Positions 26,339 to 35,152 are shown, counted from the first letter of the stretch. The stretch: DNA of 64,000 bases from Paenibacillus glycanilyticus (GCF_030161375.1 NZ_BSSQ01000013.1:248001-312000); one strand, 5' to 3'. Notes: generated by a model from the sequence alone, not told the origin. Numbers and translations are program-made.

Positions 26339-27298
26339 ATGATTGTGAACGAGGCAAAAATCGAAGCCATACCAATACCGGAGAAGAAAACGAAAAGCGA
26401 TGTCTGGGCGAAAGTCTGGAGATTCAGGCACGCCTACTTGTTTATGCTTCCAGCCGTAATATGGTATCTGGTGTTCAGCTATTATCCGATGTACGGCGTA
26501 CTCATTGCCTTTAAAGATTTCAAGTACAACCTCGGCATATTGGGAAGTCCATGGGAAGGATTGCGGTTCTTCAAGCAGTTCCTGAATGATTCCAATTTTT
26601 ACTCGGTCCTCAAAAATACGCTGTCGATCAGCGGCCTTAAGCTGTTGTTCGGATTTCCGGCGCCACTTATTCTCGCCTTAATGCTTAATGCTGTGATGCG
26701 CAGCAAAGTTAAACGGATCTTCCAAACGATTTCTTACCTGCCTCACTTTGTATCCTGGGTCGTTGTCGTCACTCTGATGCAAAAGATTCTTTCTCCTAAC
26801 GTTGGTCTTGTGAATGATATCCGTGAAAAAATGGGACTCGATGCCATCTTCTTCATGGGCCTGCCGAAATTATTTTATCCTCTCGTCATTTCCTCCGATA
26901 TTTGGAAGGGCATTGGATGGGGATCGATCATTTATTTGGCCGCATTAACCAACATTGATCCACACTTGTATGAAGCCGCGGAAATGGACGGCGCGGGACG
27001 CTGGAGCAAGCTGTTCAAAATCACGCTGCCAACCCTGGTGCCTACGATCGGCATTCTGCTCATCTTCTCCTTAAGCGGCATTCTGAATGCCGGGTTTGAC
27101 CAAATATGGCTAATGCAGACGCCTGCAACATTAAGCGTCTCTGAGATATTGGACACCTACGTGCTCAAAACGGGTATCCAGCAAGGACAATTCGCGTATT
27201 CCACGGCGATCGGTTTGTTCAAATCGGCGATCTCGCTGGTCCTCATCATAACGGTGAACAAGGTAGCCAAGAAGGTAAGCGACGTGTCTTTATGGTAA
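26339..27298 (+). CDS. sugar ABC transporter permease (LplB type)
   Basis: A 319-residue integral membrane subunit of a CUT1-type importer with six hydrophobic segments and the EAA loop YEAAEMDGAGRWSK. ATG 26339 is used because AGGAGGTGG lies 6 bases before it; the frame upstream to 26204 has no site and odd codon use. It heads a three-gene operon (two permeases, lipoprotein) with no regulator, ATPase or hydrolase, so the sugar transported cannot be inferred. Confidence 0.93.
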   Translation: MIVNEAKIEAIPIPEKKTKSDVWAKVWRFRHAYLFMLPAVIWYLVFSYYPMYGVLIAFKDFKYNLGILGSPWEGLRFFKQFLNDSNFYSVLKNTLSISGLKLLFGFPAPLILALMLNAVMRSKVKRIFQTISYLPHFVSWVVVVTLMQKILSPNVGLVNDIREKMGLDAIFFMGLPKLFYPLVISSDIWKGIGWGSIIYLAALTNIDPHLYEAAEMDGAGRWSKLFKITLPTLVPTIGILLIFSLSGILNAGFDQIWLMQTPATLSVSEILDTYVLKTGIQQGQFAYSTAIGLFKSAISLVLIITVNKVAKKVSDVSLW

Positions 27299-27399
27299 AT
27301 GGTTGTCTTATCAATTCATAAGATTATGCTTTCGAGGTATGAATCATCACAATGAACTAATCGTTCATTGGGTGACAATTCATTATAGGAGGTGCATGA

Positions 27400-28317
27400 A
27401 TGGGAACGAGAAGATTGTCGGCAGCCGATAGAATTTATTCGAGTTTGAATTATACCGTGCTGATCATATTTTGCCTGACGGCACTCTACCCTTTTATTTA
27501 CTTTTTAGCGCTTTCGTTCAATGACGGTTATGATGCCATGAAAGGCGGCATTTACCTCTACCCGCGAGTGTTCACGCTTGAGAACTACTCCAAGGCGTTT
27601 AATAATCCCCAGATCTTGAATGCCTTTTGGATATCCATTTCACGGACGGTAATCGTTACCCTATGTTCCGTCATGCTGACTTCTATGCTAGCTTATGGGC
27701 TTTCGCGGAAAGGTCTTCCCGGAAGAAAATATATCGTCTTTTTCTTCTTCTTTACGACCTTGTTCAGCGGCGGATTGATTCCAACTTTCATTTTGTACCG
27801 TCAAATCCATATTATCGATACGTATTGGGTGCTGGTACTGCCTGTGCTGTATGACTTTTTTAACGCGATTGTGATGAAAACGTTTTTTGACGGGATCCCT
27901 CCAAGCTTGTCGGAGTCGGCCCGAATCGACGGCGCAAGCGAAATGCAGGTGTTTGCGCGAATCATTCTCCCGCTTTCCATGCCTGTGTTGGCTACCATAG
28001 CTTTGTTCGTAGGGGTTGGCGTCTGGAACGACTGGTTTACCGGCCAGTTCTTCATCTCGAAAGAAAGCCTTCAGCCTGCGGCGACATTCCTGAACAAAAT
28101 GATCAGCGAAGCGTCCTTCCAGACCATGACGGGTTCGGGAAGCAGTGGTTCGGGTATCCAAAACATGAGCCAATCGCAAATGGAGCTGCGGGGCGTAACG
28201 CCGGAAGCACTCCGGATGACATTTGTTATCATCATCACCACTCCGATCCTTTGCGTGTATCCTTTCCTTCAAAGGTTCTTCGTAAAAGGCGTATTGGTAG
28301 GTTCGCTTAAAGAGTAG
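27400..28317 (+). CDS. sugar ABC transporter permease (LplC type)
   Basis: A 305-residue second permease with six membrane segments, the ESARIDGASEMQ EAA loop, and the YPFLQRFFVKGVLVGSLKE ending typical of YtcP/LplC proteins. AGGAGGTG lies 6 bases before the ATG. The 100-base gap before it holds a small hairpin (CAATGAAC/GTTCATTG) and a copy of the ATTCATTATAGGAGGTG leader that also precedes the first permease. Confidence 0.93.
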   Translation: MGTRRLSAADRIYSSLNYTVLIIFCLTALYPFIYFLALSFNDGYDAMKGGIYLYPRVFTLENYSKAFNNPQILNAFWISISRTVIVTLCSVMLTSMLAYGLSRKGLPGRKYIVFFFFFTTLFSGGLIPTFILYRQIHIIDTYWVLVLPVLYDFFNAIVMKTFFDGIPPSLSESARIDGASEMQVFARIILPLSMPVLATIALFVGVGVWNDWFTGQFFISKESLQPAATFLNKMISEASFQTMTGSGSSGSGIQNMSQSQMELRGVTPEALRMTFVIIITTPILCVYPFLQRFFVKGVLVGSLKE

Positions 28318-28388
28318 TCGCGAGGCGAAGGGTATAAAAGGCATTGCCTTTTATATATAAAAATTAAAAAATGAGAGGGGCTTGTCAA

Positions 28389-30095
28389 ATGCGTAAAACC
28401 AGATTAAAAGGTTCTCTTGGCTTGGCAGCTGCGATTCCACTGCTTGCATTGTCGATGACGGCGTGCAGCGATAACGGGGGGAACAACGAACCAGATGCGT
28501 CTGCGCCTGCAGGCAATGCAACGAATTCGGGGCAAAAAGAAGCAGATGCGCCTAAGCCGGTCACGTTAACGTTCCTGAGCGCATGGAATGGCGGCGGAGC
28601 AGGTTTCCCGCAAGATCAAGAGAACAATCCGGTAGCAAAAGCGATTAGAGACAAGACTGGCGTCACGCTCAAGATGGAATCCATCACGACAAGTGAAGTC
28701 GAGAAGCTGAATACTATGTTCGCTTCCGGCACGGTTCCGGATATCGTAAATGCTCCGTACTGGTCGACAACCGGCGGTGAAGGACAAGTTATCAAAAAAG
28801 CCGCTCTGGAAGGTCAGCTTCTTGACTTAACGCCTTATCTCGATAAATATCCGAATGTTAAGAGACTGGTCACGACTGGCATAGCGAAAGACTTTGCCGA
28901 GTTTGACATGAATAGCCCTGATCTGGAGGGCAAGCAATATATCATTCCGACGGAGACGCCGGACGGTTCGATCGAAAGCATTCATAACTGGAACTACGGC
29001 CTGTTTGCCCGCGGCGATATTTTGAAAGCGCTGAATGTAAATGCGGCGGATATTGATACGCAGGAAAAGCTGACCGATTTGCTGGAGAAGATCAAAAACG
29101 GCAATTTCAAAGATATTAGCGGCAAGCCGGTTATCCCTGCAGGAACGCTGCACAACGGTTGGGATTCCAGCCAATTCACGAAGGGCTGGACGGGTTACAA
29201 TATTTCCGACTTCCGCGAGGAAAACGGCAAGTTGACCTTCTGGGCTTTGTCCAAAGACGAAGAAGACAAAATGATGTATTTGCGCAAGTTGATCCAAGGC
29301 GGACTGTTTGATCCTGAAGCATTCAGCAACACCGATACAACGGCGATGGAGAAGCTGACCACCGGCAAGCTTGCTGTATTCGGAGCTCAACCTATGCTTG
29401 GCGATTTGTCCAAAACGCTGTATAAGACAAATCCGGAAATGCAATACGAGCTGCTTGGTCCAATGAAGAATAAGAATGGCGAAATCGCAACGCAAGTTGA
29501 GAAGCCAGGACGTTCCGGATTCCCTGCGATCTTCTTGAGCGCGAAAATCAAAGACCCGGATGCGGCACTGCGTTACCTTGATTTCGTAAACAGCGACGAA
29601 GGCCGTCTGCTTGCTTATTGGGGTATTGAAGGCAAAGATTACACGATGGTGGACGGAAGACCGCAATGGATTCCGGACGTGAAGAAGCAGTTTGACGAGA
29701 ATCCGGACTTGAAGCGCGACGAAGGACTTAACTTCCTGCCGGGCCGATTCACTGGCGCATTCTCCGATACGGTGACATGGCCAAAAACGGATGATCAAAA
29801 AACGCAATGGGATAAGCTGGAGGAAAGCTTCTCCGTAAAAATGCCTATTAAAATCATCGATAAAGTAAGCGCCAGCTATCTGGAAAGAGACTGGCCGAAA
29901 TATCAGCAATATCGCGACAAAGTAGGCAGCTTTGACTTTAACGCGGAATTGCAAAAAGCATACTTCGCGAAGTCGGATGATGAAGCTTTGAAAATCCTTC
30001 ACAAAGCGCAAGACAAGTTCAAAGACGCCGGTGCTGAGGAAATGACCGAGTATGTGGCGCAAAAAGCCGCAGAACGGGATGACATTGGTTACTAA
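28389..30095 (+). CDS. extracellular solute-binding lipoprotein
   Basis: A 568-residue ABC binding protein with signal peptide ending SMTAC (lipid Cys at residue 26) and a Gly/Asn/Ala-rich linker after it. The start ATG 28389 has GAGAGGGG 8 bases upstream. It belongs to the large LplA-type group of oligosaccharide-binding proteins but is clearly different from the two at 2930 and 6857. It is the last gene of the operon and is closed by a strong terminator. Confidence 0.92.
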   Translation: MRKTRLKGSLGLAAAIPLLALSMTACSDNGGNNEPDASAPAGNATNSGQKEADAPKPVTLTFLSAWNGGGAGFPQDQENNPVAKAIRDKTGVTLKMESITTSEVEKLNTMFASGTVPDIVNAPYWSTTGGEGQVIKKAALEGQLLDLTPYLDKYPNVKRLVTTGIAKDFAEFDMNSPDLEGKQYIIPTETPDGSIESIHNWNYGLFARGDILKALNVNAADIDTQEKLTDLLEKIKNGNFKDISGKPVIPAGTLHNGWDSSQFTKGWTGYNISDFREENGKLTFWALSKDEEDKMMYLRKLIQGGLFDPEAFSNTDTTAMEKLTTGKLAVFGAQPMLGDLSKTLYKTNPEMQYELLGPMKNKNGEIATQVEKPGRSGFPAIFLSAKIKDPDAALRYLDFVNSDEGRLLAYWGIEGKDYTMVDGRPQWIPDVKKQFDENPDLKRDEGLNFLPGRFTGAFSDTVTWPKTDDQKTQWDKLEESFSVKMPIKIIDKVSASYLERDWPKYQQYRDKVGSFDFNAELQKAYFAKSDDEALKILHKAQDKFKDAGAEEMTEYVAQKAAERDDIGY

Positions 30096-30107
30096 AATGA
30101 GATAGAC

Positions 30108-30143
30108 AAAAAAGCTGTCCCTATCGTGAGGGACAGCTTTTTT
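30108..30143 (+). terminator. bidirectional intrinsic terminator
   Basis: AAAAAAGCTGTCCC and GGGACAGCTTTTTT form a perfect stem around an 8-base loop between the lipoprotein gene and the convergent gene at 30165. With A and T runs on both sides it can serve both strands. Confidence 0.9.
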
Positions 30144-30164
30144 GCGTCTAATAACATGCCTTCG

Positions 30165-30902
30165 TCATCGCCGCCTTGATATGCGGCCTGAGCCTTTGCG
30201 GATCTTCGGCGTCGATTTCTTCGGCTTGGTGAAGACCGAGCCCGACTTTTTCGAGGAAGAAGAGCCTCCGGTAACGACCTTGCCCGTTGAGCCGCTGCTC
30301 GATCCGCTGCCTGAGCCAACGGCGGAGGAATCCGCGTTTTTCGAACGCTTGAATATCGAACCGGTTCGGTTCACCGTCATTGGCGGTGCTTTTTTGAGAT
30401 CCTGATTGGTTGGCTTATGGTAAGTGGTCTGCGGTTTGTAGACATCCTTCTGGGAGTATCCGCGATAATTGCCATGGCCGTATCTGCCGTTATCAAATAG
30501 ATCGCTTAGCACGCTTGCAAGCAGGTAACCTTCCAGGAAGCTGCTGCTGTAGTTATTGCGCACATATTCCTTGGAATCAATCTCGATCAGAGTATCCGCG
30601 GGGTCATCCGTAGCCTGCTGGATTTGGATAACCTCGTCGCTATAGACCAGGAACATCCGCTCCGTGCTTTCCGGAGATTGCTGCTCCGGCTTTTTCTTAT
30701 CAACCAGCTGCTTGGCGACCTCCGGAACGGTCTGGTCGGCAGCCCGGTAGACGTAAGACGTCTGACTGCCCGAGCCGTTCACCGATTCAAGCGGATACTG
30801 CTCCTTTACGGTGTCGGAGACGGCACAGCCAGCGAGTATAGGGATGATGAGGCTGATTAATAGTATGATTTTGATGCTATGAAGCCACCATTTCTTAACC
30901 AT
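30165..30902 (-). CDS. DUF4247 family lipoprotein
   Basis: A 245-residue predicted lipoprotein: signal peptide ending PILAGC, a globular part to about 150 containing SSFLEGYLLASVLSDLF, then a low-complexity Ser/Gly/Lys-rich tail with a run of basic residues at the end. I assign DUF4247 from this core and from its neighbours. ATG 30902 has AGGAGG 5 bases upstream and lies inside the last codons of the DUF4178 gene, so the two are coupled. The function is unknown; the cluster suggests an envelope-stress role. Confidence 0.75.
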   Translation of the reverse strand: MVKKWWLHSIKIILLISLIIPILAGCAVSDTVKEQYPLESVNGSGSQTSYVYRAADQTVPEVAKQLVDKKKPEQQSPESTERMFLVYSDEVIQIQQATDDPADTLIEIDSKEYVRNNYSSSFLEGYLLASVLSDLFDNGRYGHGNYRGYSQKDVYKPQTTYHKPTNQDLKKAPPMTVNRTGSIFKRSKNADSSAVGSGSGSSSGSTGKVVTGGSSSSKKSGSVFTKPKKSTPKIRKGSGRISRRR

Positions 30903-30921
30903 GTGCTCCTCCTGAAAAGTT

Positions 30922-31428
30922 TTATGCGCCACGGATCACGCGAACATCCGCAGGCAGCACCGATTCGCCGACGTACAACATAAAACGTCCGTCCAGCCAT
31001 TCCACGCGGAGCAGCTTCATATCGTCGGACTGGTATTGCCAAACGTACTGCTCGCCGCCCATCATAAATGGCGTTTTGCCGCTAGCCGCGATCATACCCG
31101 AGTAGTTCTCTTCCATGTGGTAAGCCCGGTCATCAAGCTCCAGCGTTGTTGGCACTTCGTCAAACGTATCGAGCCGTCCGTCAATTTGCTCATACAGCGC
31201 AAAAACCGTTCTTTCCCGTTCCTCGATCGACAAATAGCGGATATCCGTCCCATCCTGCAGCGTGAGTACAACGGCGTTGCGGCTGCGGTTCCGGCTGCTG
31301 CCGGTCACTTGGTAAGTGACAAGGGACACTTCGCATACATCGCCGGGCGTCAGAGACAGTATGCTTTTCTCCGCCTTTACCGGTTCGGGTTTCGCCATTA
31401 TATTTTTGATCCGTTTAAAAATACTCAT
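30922..31428 (-). CDS. DUF4178 domain protein
   Basis: A 168-residue soluble protein of the DUF4178 beta-barrel type that accompanies PspA and DUF350 in Bacilli (compare Bacillus YjfK-like genes). It opens with MSIFKRIKNIMAKPE, almost the same as the PspA start MSIFKRLRDL, which in PspA forms a membrane-binding amphipathic helix. Third of four genes on the minus strand, between DUF350 and DUF4247. Confidence 0.8.
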   Translation of the reverse strand: MSIFKRIKNIMAKPEPVKAEKSILSLTPGDVCEVSLVTYQVTGSSRNRSRNAVVLTLQDGTDIRYLSIEERERTVFALYEQIDGRLDTFDEVPTTLELDDRAYHMEENYSGMIAASGKTPFMMGGEQYVWQYQSDDMKLLRVEWLDGRFMLYVGESVLPADVRVIRGA

Positions 31429-31458
31429 AACCGTTACTCCTTTGTCCGTACGTTTATG

Positions 31459-31860
31459 CTACACCGATCCAATGATCAACGCGCCTGCGATATGAAGGGA
31501 TCCGGCGATCAGCGCGTAGCCGATCTTGCCTTCGTGAATGCCTTTGTCCAATTGGATGCCGGCAATAACGCCAAATATAATGCGGAATATCGCTTCAACA
31601 ATCAAGAGCGTAATAAACGATGCAAGCGAAATGACGAGTGCTTCCCACATGTACGTTGCCTGTCCGATCGACGAAGCGAGAATATACGCTTGCGCCCCCA
31701 GCTTCATTACAAAACGAATCGTTACGGCAATATTACCATCTTTCATTTCCTTAAAATCATGGTATTTCGTGGAGAGCGAGTCCAGATACATCAGGATAAA
31801 CAAGAGCAGCGCTCCCGCACCCGTCCATACCGGAATTTGCAGCAAATCCGTCCAAGTCAT
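31459..31860 (-). CDS. DUF350 membrane protein
   Basis: A 133-residue integral membrane protein with four predicted helices, of the DUF350 (YjfL) family. It has the typical acid-helix segment LLFILMYLDSLSTKYHDF and a C-terminal GYALIAGSLHIAGALIIGS. GGGGGAAACC lies before the ATG. Its constant company with PspA and DUF4178 suggests that it anchors or signals to them at the membrane; its biochemical activity is not known. Confidence 0.85.
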   Translation of the reverse strand: MTWTDLLQIPVWTGAGALLLFILMYLDSLSTKYHDFKEMKDGNIAVTIRFVMKLGAQAYILASSIGQATYMWEALVISLASFITLLIVEAIFRIIFGVIAGIQLDKGIHEGKIGYALIAGSLHIAGALIIGSV

Positions 31861-31976
31861 GACATGGTTTCCCCCAGATATAGTAGTAGAACCGCAAAAT
31901 CCGCCGGCGCATCGTTTGAAGCGAAGGCGCCGGCGGATAACAATCGTCAGTCCATATTATTCAACAATAAGCCGAG

Positions 31977-32651
31977 CTATTCCTTCTTCTCGTATTGCTT
32001 CAAGAGAGCGGCCAGCTCGTCTTCGACCGCTTTGTCTTTGCCAAGTGCGGCAAACTCATCGTCGAGCGATTTGCCTTTGGATCCGGCAAGCTCGTTGGAA
32101 GCTTCGGCGCGAGCTTCGGCTTGAAGCATTTTTTCTTCCATGCGTTTCAGACCCGCGTTTGCGGAATCGGAGCTGAAGCCGGCCATCGATTTGTTGATAT
32201 GCTCTTGCGCTTTCGCCGCTTGATAACGGGCAACCAGCGTTTCGCGTTTGTTCTTCATTTCGGTCAGCTGCTTGCGCATTTCGTCGAGCTTGCCGCGGAG
32301 GTTATCGGCCATCGCTTTGTTGCTGTCAAAGCTTGTTTTGTATTCGGCCGCTTTTGCTTCCGCCGATTTTTTCTCTTCCAATGCCCGGCGGGCAAGGTCG
32401 ATGTTTTGCGCTTGCGCCGCGATATGAGCCTGCTCACCGCGTTTTTCTACCAGTGCGGCTTGCTCTTCGTACAGCTGCTTAAATTTTTTCTCGAGGGCGA
32501 TTTGAGCGGCTACCGCTTTCTCGGCATCCTCAAGATCTTCTTGCATGTCGCGAATATATTGGTCAGTCAGTTTGATCGGATCTTCCGCTTTCTCAATCAT
32601 CGCATATACGTTAGACAAGGTAAGGTCACGAAGTCGTTTGAAAATAGACAT
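31977..32651 (-). CDS. pspA: PspA/IM30 family membrane-stress protein
   Basis: A 224-residue coiled-coil protein of the PspA/Vipp1 (ESCRT-III-like) family, starting with the amphipathic MSIFKRLRDLTLSNVYAMIE and followed by long helices rich in Glu, Lys and Ala (RDMQEDLEDAEKAVAAQIA and QYEKKE end). It assembles on damaged membranes. ATG 32651 is chosen for GGGAGG 8 bases before it. It is the first gene of the four-gene minus-strand operon; an ECF-like promoter lies about 65 bases upstream. Confidence 0.93.
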   Translation of the reverse strand: MSIFKRLRDLTLSNVYAMIEKAEDPIKLTDQYIRDMQEDLEDAEKAVAAQIALEKKFKQLYEEQAALVEKRGEQAHIAAQAQNIDLARRALEEKKSAEAKAAEYKTSFDSNKAMADNLRGKLDEMRKQLTEMKNKRETLVARYQAAKAQEHINKSMAGFSSDSANAGLKRMEEKMLQAEARAEASNELAGSKGKSLDDEFAALGKDKAVEDELAALLKQYEKKE

Positions 32652-32712
32652 TTTAAACATCCTCCCGGAATTTTCGTTTTTCAATCATGAATTGGTTTGT
32701 ATAACACCTACA

Positions 32713-32739
32713 TACGATTATACGCTCGAATAAGTTTCA
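32713..32739 (-). promoter_or_regulatory. ECF (SigW-like) promoter of pspA operon
   Basis: On the minus strand TGAAAC (32739-32734) is followed after 17 bases by CGTA (32716-32713), the two hallmarks of extracytoplasmic-function sigma promoters of the SigW group, which also drive pspA in Bacillus. A TATAAT also lies between the two and could act with sigma-A. Confidence 0.65.
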
Positions 32740-32777
32740 TTTCGATAGTCCGGAAAAAAGTTGATACCGGGGATTGA

Positions 32778-32807
32778 TTGCTCTGATTTTGAAAAGTTTG
32801 GTAAAAT
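32778..32807 (+). promoter_or_regulatory. candidate sigma-A promoter of dinB-like gene
   Basis: TTGCTC, 18 bases, TAAAAT, ending 38 bases before the ATG at 32846. Confidence 0.5.
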
Positions 32808-32845
32808 TAAGGGGGAGCTTTTATTGAAATGGAGGGAGATCTGGT

Positions 32846-33352
32846 ATGAGTCATGAAGCGATTCGGCAATTTGACTATCATGTGTGGGCGAATAATCGGG
32901 TATTTGAACATGTGAAACAGTTGCCCGAGGAAGTGTATGCGGCGGAGGTTCAAAGCGTGTTCCCGTCCGTAGCCGCGGTGATGGAGCATTTGTATGTCAG
33001 GGACGAGCTGTGGCTGGCGGTTATCCTGGGAGAAGATAAGGATCTGATCGGGCTGGTAAACAGCCTTACGGAGGAAGTGAAGGGGCTCACGGCTGAGGAG
33101 CTGGAGAAACGTTATGCCGAGGTCGCTGGCCGCTACCGTGATTTTATAGCAAGCGACCAGGATTTGGACAAGATAATGACCATTACGCATCCGAGATTCG
33201 GCTCCATGAATGCGCCTGTATCGGGGCTTGTTCAGCACGTCGTTAATCACGGAACTTATCATCGGGGGAACGTGACGGCGATACTAAGGCAACAAGGGCA
33301 TCCGGGTATTCCAACGGATTATATAATTTTTCTATATGGTCAATTCAACTAA
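32846..33352 (+). CDS. DinB family protein
   Basis: A 168-residue four-helix protein of the DinB/YfiT superfamily. Family signs are WANNRVFEHVKQLPEE at the N-terminus, a His in VMEHLYVRDELW, and QHVVNHGTYHRG near the C-terminus, which together supply the three His metal ligands. Many members are bacillithiol- or mycothiol-dependent transferases; the substrate of this one is unknown. GGAGGGAGATCTGG lies before the ATG. The stop codon overlaps the first DnaA-box-like site of the cluster downstream. Confidence 0.9.
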   Translation: MSHEAIRQFDYHVWANNRVFEHVKQLPEEVYAAEVQSVFPSVAAVMEHLYVRDELWLAVILGEDKDLIGLVNSLTEEVKGLTAEELEKRYAEVAGRYRDFIASDQDLDKIMTITHPRFGSMNAPVSGLVQHVVNHGTYHRGNVTAILRQQGHPGIPTDYIIFLYGQFN

Positions 33353-33448
33353 TCCACAAGCTTATCCACATTATCAACATGGGTAACCCCCAATAATAGC
33401 GAGCTTTACATAAAGTTAATAACATATCCACAGCATAGGCTGTCCACA
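33350..33448 (+). other. cluster of five DnaA-box-like 9-mers
   Basis: All face the same way: TAATCCACA (33350, 8 of 9), TTATCCACA (33362, perfect), TTATCAACA (33371, 8 of 9), ATATCCACA (33424, 8 of 9) and CTGTCCACA (33440, 7 of 9), compared with the bacterial DnaA box TTATCCACA. They occupy almost the whole 120-base gap between two genes. No dnaA, dnaN or AT-rich unwinding element is present, so an origin is unlikely; Bacillus has similar dispersed DnaA-box clusters. Confidence 0.6.
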
Positions 33449-33513
33449 CAAAGTCCTAGGCCGGAAGTCAGGTTATGCATGCAAAAATGTGGAGATTTGT
33501 CGGAGGTTCATCA

Positions 33514-34935
33514 TTGAAATTAAGGATTCGTTTAGAGTGGCTGATCGTACTTGTTGCGGCCGCTGTATTAGTGCCATTATTGTTTTTTAGTCCGATCGGC
33601 GTTGCGAATAACGGTGATTTCTACCGTATGATGCTGGCGGGCGGCATTGATTTTGCCGATCCTGATGAATCGAATCGGGACAAGTATTTCGGATATTTTC
33701 ATGCGATTTACCATTATGGTCCGTATTCTGCGAAGCATTATCTGTCTTCCCAGATTTTCTTTGTCTTTATGGCGGGGCTGATCGGAAGGGTGGTCAATTC
33801 ACGGGTTTTTGACATTCGCCTCTTGGCGCTTTTGTATTCCGCCTTGTACGTCGCGGCATTGTATGTCATCGTAAAATATAACAAACGGCGCTCCATTCTA
33901 TTTAATGCCGTCCTTGTCGCAAGCTTGTCGCTTGTCTTTCTGGATATCGGGTACGTCGCGTATTTCAACTCGTTTTTTGGCGAAGCCGTTACCGTCATCT
34001 TTATGCTGCTTACGTTTGGGCTCGCGCTAGCTTTGTCTCGATCGGACAAGCCTTCGGTCTGGCTGCTGACGGCCTTTTTCTTATCTGCGGTCTGCCTGGT
34101 TGGCACGAAGTTGCAAAATGCCCCCATTGGCCTGTTGCTCGTGCTGTTAGGTTTGCGGTTCTGGAAGCTGCGCGCCGACCGGATGTGGAGATGGACGGTG
34201 GGGATTTGGTCAGCCGTATTGCTCCTTGCATCGGTGACGATGTATGCCGCAGCGCCAAATGAACTGAAGCATATTAATTTGTACCAAACGGTGTTCTTCG
34301 GCGTGTTGAAAGATTCGCCGGATCCGGCAGCGGATCTGAGGGAGCTTGGCTTGCCGGAGGAATTCAAGGTAAACGCGGGAACGAACTATTTTCAGACGGA
34401 TACGGTAATGAAGCAGGATGACCCTCGGATTGTTGCCGCGCTGGAGGGAATTAGTCATAAGGACGTACTCCTGTATTATGTGAAACATCCGGACAGGTTC
34501 ATTCAGAAGCTGAAGCGCGGTGCGGAGAACGGGATGAGCATCCGGCCGTTGTATCTGGGCAGCTATGAGAAGGAGGCGGGCAAGCCTTACGGGGCAGTCA
34601 GCTACACTTATAGCGCCTGGAGTACATTCAAGCTGAAAGTTATGCCGCACAACCTTTGGTTTGATGTTGGTTTTGCGGCAGTGTACCTGCTAGTGCTGAT
34701 GGTTGAGTATGTAAGGCATCGGCGTTTGAAGGAACGCATGGTTGTTGAGACCTTGCTAATACTAGCGCTTGTCGGGATGTTTGGTTTTGCCGTTCCGCTC
34801 GTTGGGGACGGGGAAGCGGATCTCGGCAAACATCTATTTCTGTTTAACGTCAGCTTCGATATGATGATGATCGCAAGCGTGCTCTATATTGTGCGGCTAT
34901 TCGTAAAAACAGCAGGGCTGTCCCGTAGAGGTTAA
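33514..34935 (+). CDS. polytopic membrane protein, possible GT-C-type glycosyltransferase
   Basis: A membrane protein of about 473 residues with some ten hydrophobic segments. TTG 33514 is favoured because GGAGG lies 7 bases upstream and the protein then starts MKLRIRLEWLIVLVAA; an ATG at 33475 has no site. The first outer loop is long and polar (NNGDFYRMMLAGGIDFADPDE), as in lipid-linked sugar transferases of the GT-C fold with an acidic motif there. A WsfD-like hexose transferase of cell-surface glycan synthesis is one possibility. It stands alone, and its 3' end runs into a terminator. Confidence 0.75.
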   Translation: MKLRIRLEWLIVLVAAAVLVPLLFFSPIGVANNGDFYRMMLAGGIDFADPDESNRDKYFGYFHAIYHYGPYSAKHYLSSQIFFVFMAGLIGRVVNSRVFDIRLLALLYSALYVAALYVIVKYNKRRSILFNAVLVASLSLVFLDIGYVAYFNSFFGEAVTVIFMLLTFGLALALSRSDKPSVWLLTAFFLSAVCLVGTKLQNAPIGLLLVLLGLRFWKLRADRMWRWTVGIWSAVLLLASVTMYAAAPNELKHINLYQTVFFGVLKDSPDPAADLRELGLPEEFKVNAGTNYFQTDTVMKQDDPRIVAALEGISHKDVLLYYVKHPDRFIQKLKRGAENGMSIRPLYLGSYEKEAGKPYGAVSYTYSAWSTFKLKVMPHNLWFDVGFAAVYLLVLMVEYVRHRRLKERMVVETLLILALVGMFGFAVPLVGDGEADLGKHLFLFNVSFDMMMIASVLYIVRLFVKTAGLSRRG

Positions 34936-34962
34936 TCTCTACGCGGGCAACCCTGCTGTTTT
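34906..34962 (+). terminator. terminator overlapping 3' end of membrane protein gene
   Basis: AAAACAGCAGGG pairs with CCCTGCTGTTTT, with an inner GTAGAG/CTCTAC stem. The stop codon lies within the inner loop. Confidence 0.8.
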
Positions 34963-34975
34963 ATTGTGCACCTGC

Positions 34976-35152
34976 TTAACCTTGCGCGCCTGGGCGAAGG
35001 CGGACGACGCCAATCTCGGAAGCGTTGATGGCAAAGGCGTTGCCGCCTTGGTTAATCGTGGCGTTCGCCGATTGGCCAACGCGCACGTTTGTTGTGCCGG
35101 AGCTCCATTTCACGATGTTTTTGTCTGCGGATTTTGTCTTTTTGCGACCCAT
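34976..35152 (-). CDS. 58-residue conserved small protein
   Basis: ATG 35152 has GGGGAGGTGATTGAA directly upstream, a very good ribosome site, and codon use is gene-like. The protein begins MGRKKTKSADKNIVKW and ends AINASEIGVVRLRPGAQG; it is rich in Asn, Gly and Ala and has no signal peptide or Cys. I do not recognise it. It is separated by 50 bases from another gene of the same length upstream, with which it is probably cotranscribed. Confidence 0.7.
   Translation of the reverse strand: MGRKKTKSADKNIVKWSSGTTNVRVGQSANATINQGGNAFAINASEIGVVRLRPGAQG

Noticed and set aside
28827..30062. Minus-strand open frame of 411 codons
   Set aside because: Antisense shadow of the lipoprotein gene at 28389; no recognisable domain and no start signal.
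31036..32124. Plus-strand open frame of 362 codons
   Set aside because: It crosses three real minus-strand genes (DUF4178, DUF350, PspA) and shows no protein-like features.
33350..33448. Chromosomal replication origin
   Set aside because: Only DnaA-box-like words are present. The dnaA-dnaN-recF neighbourhood and a clear AT-rich unwinding element are missing.
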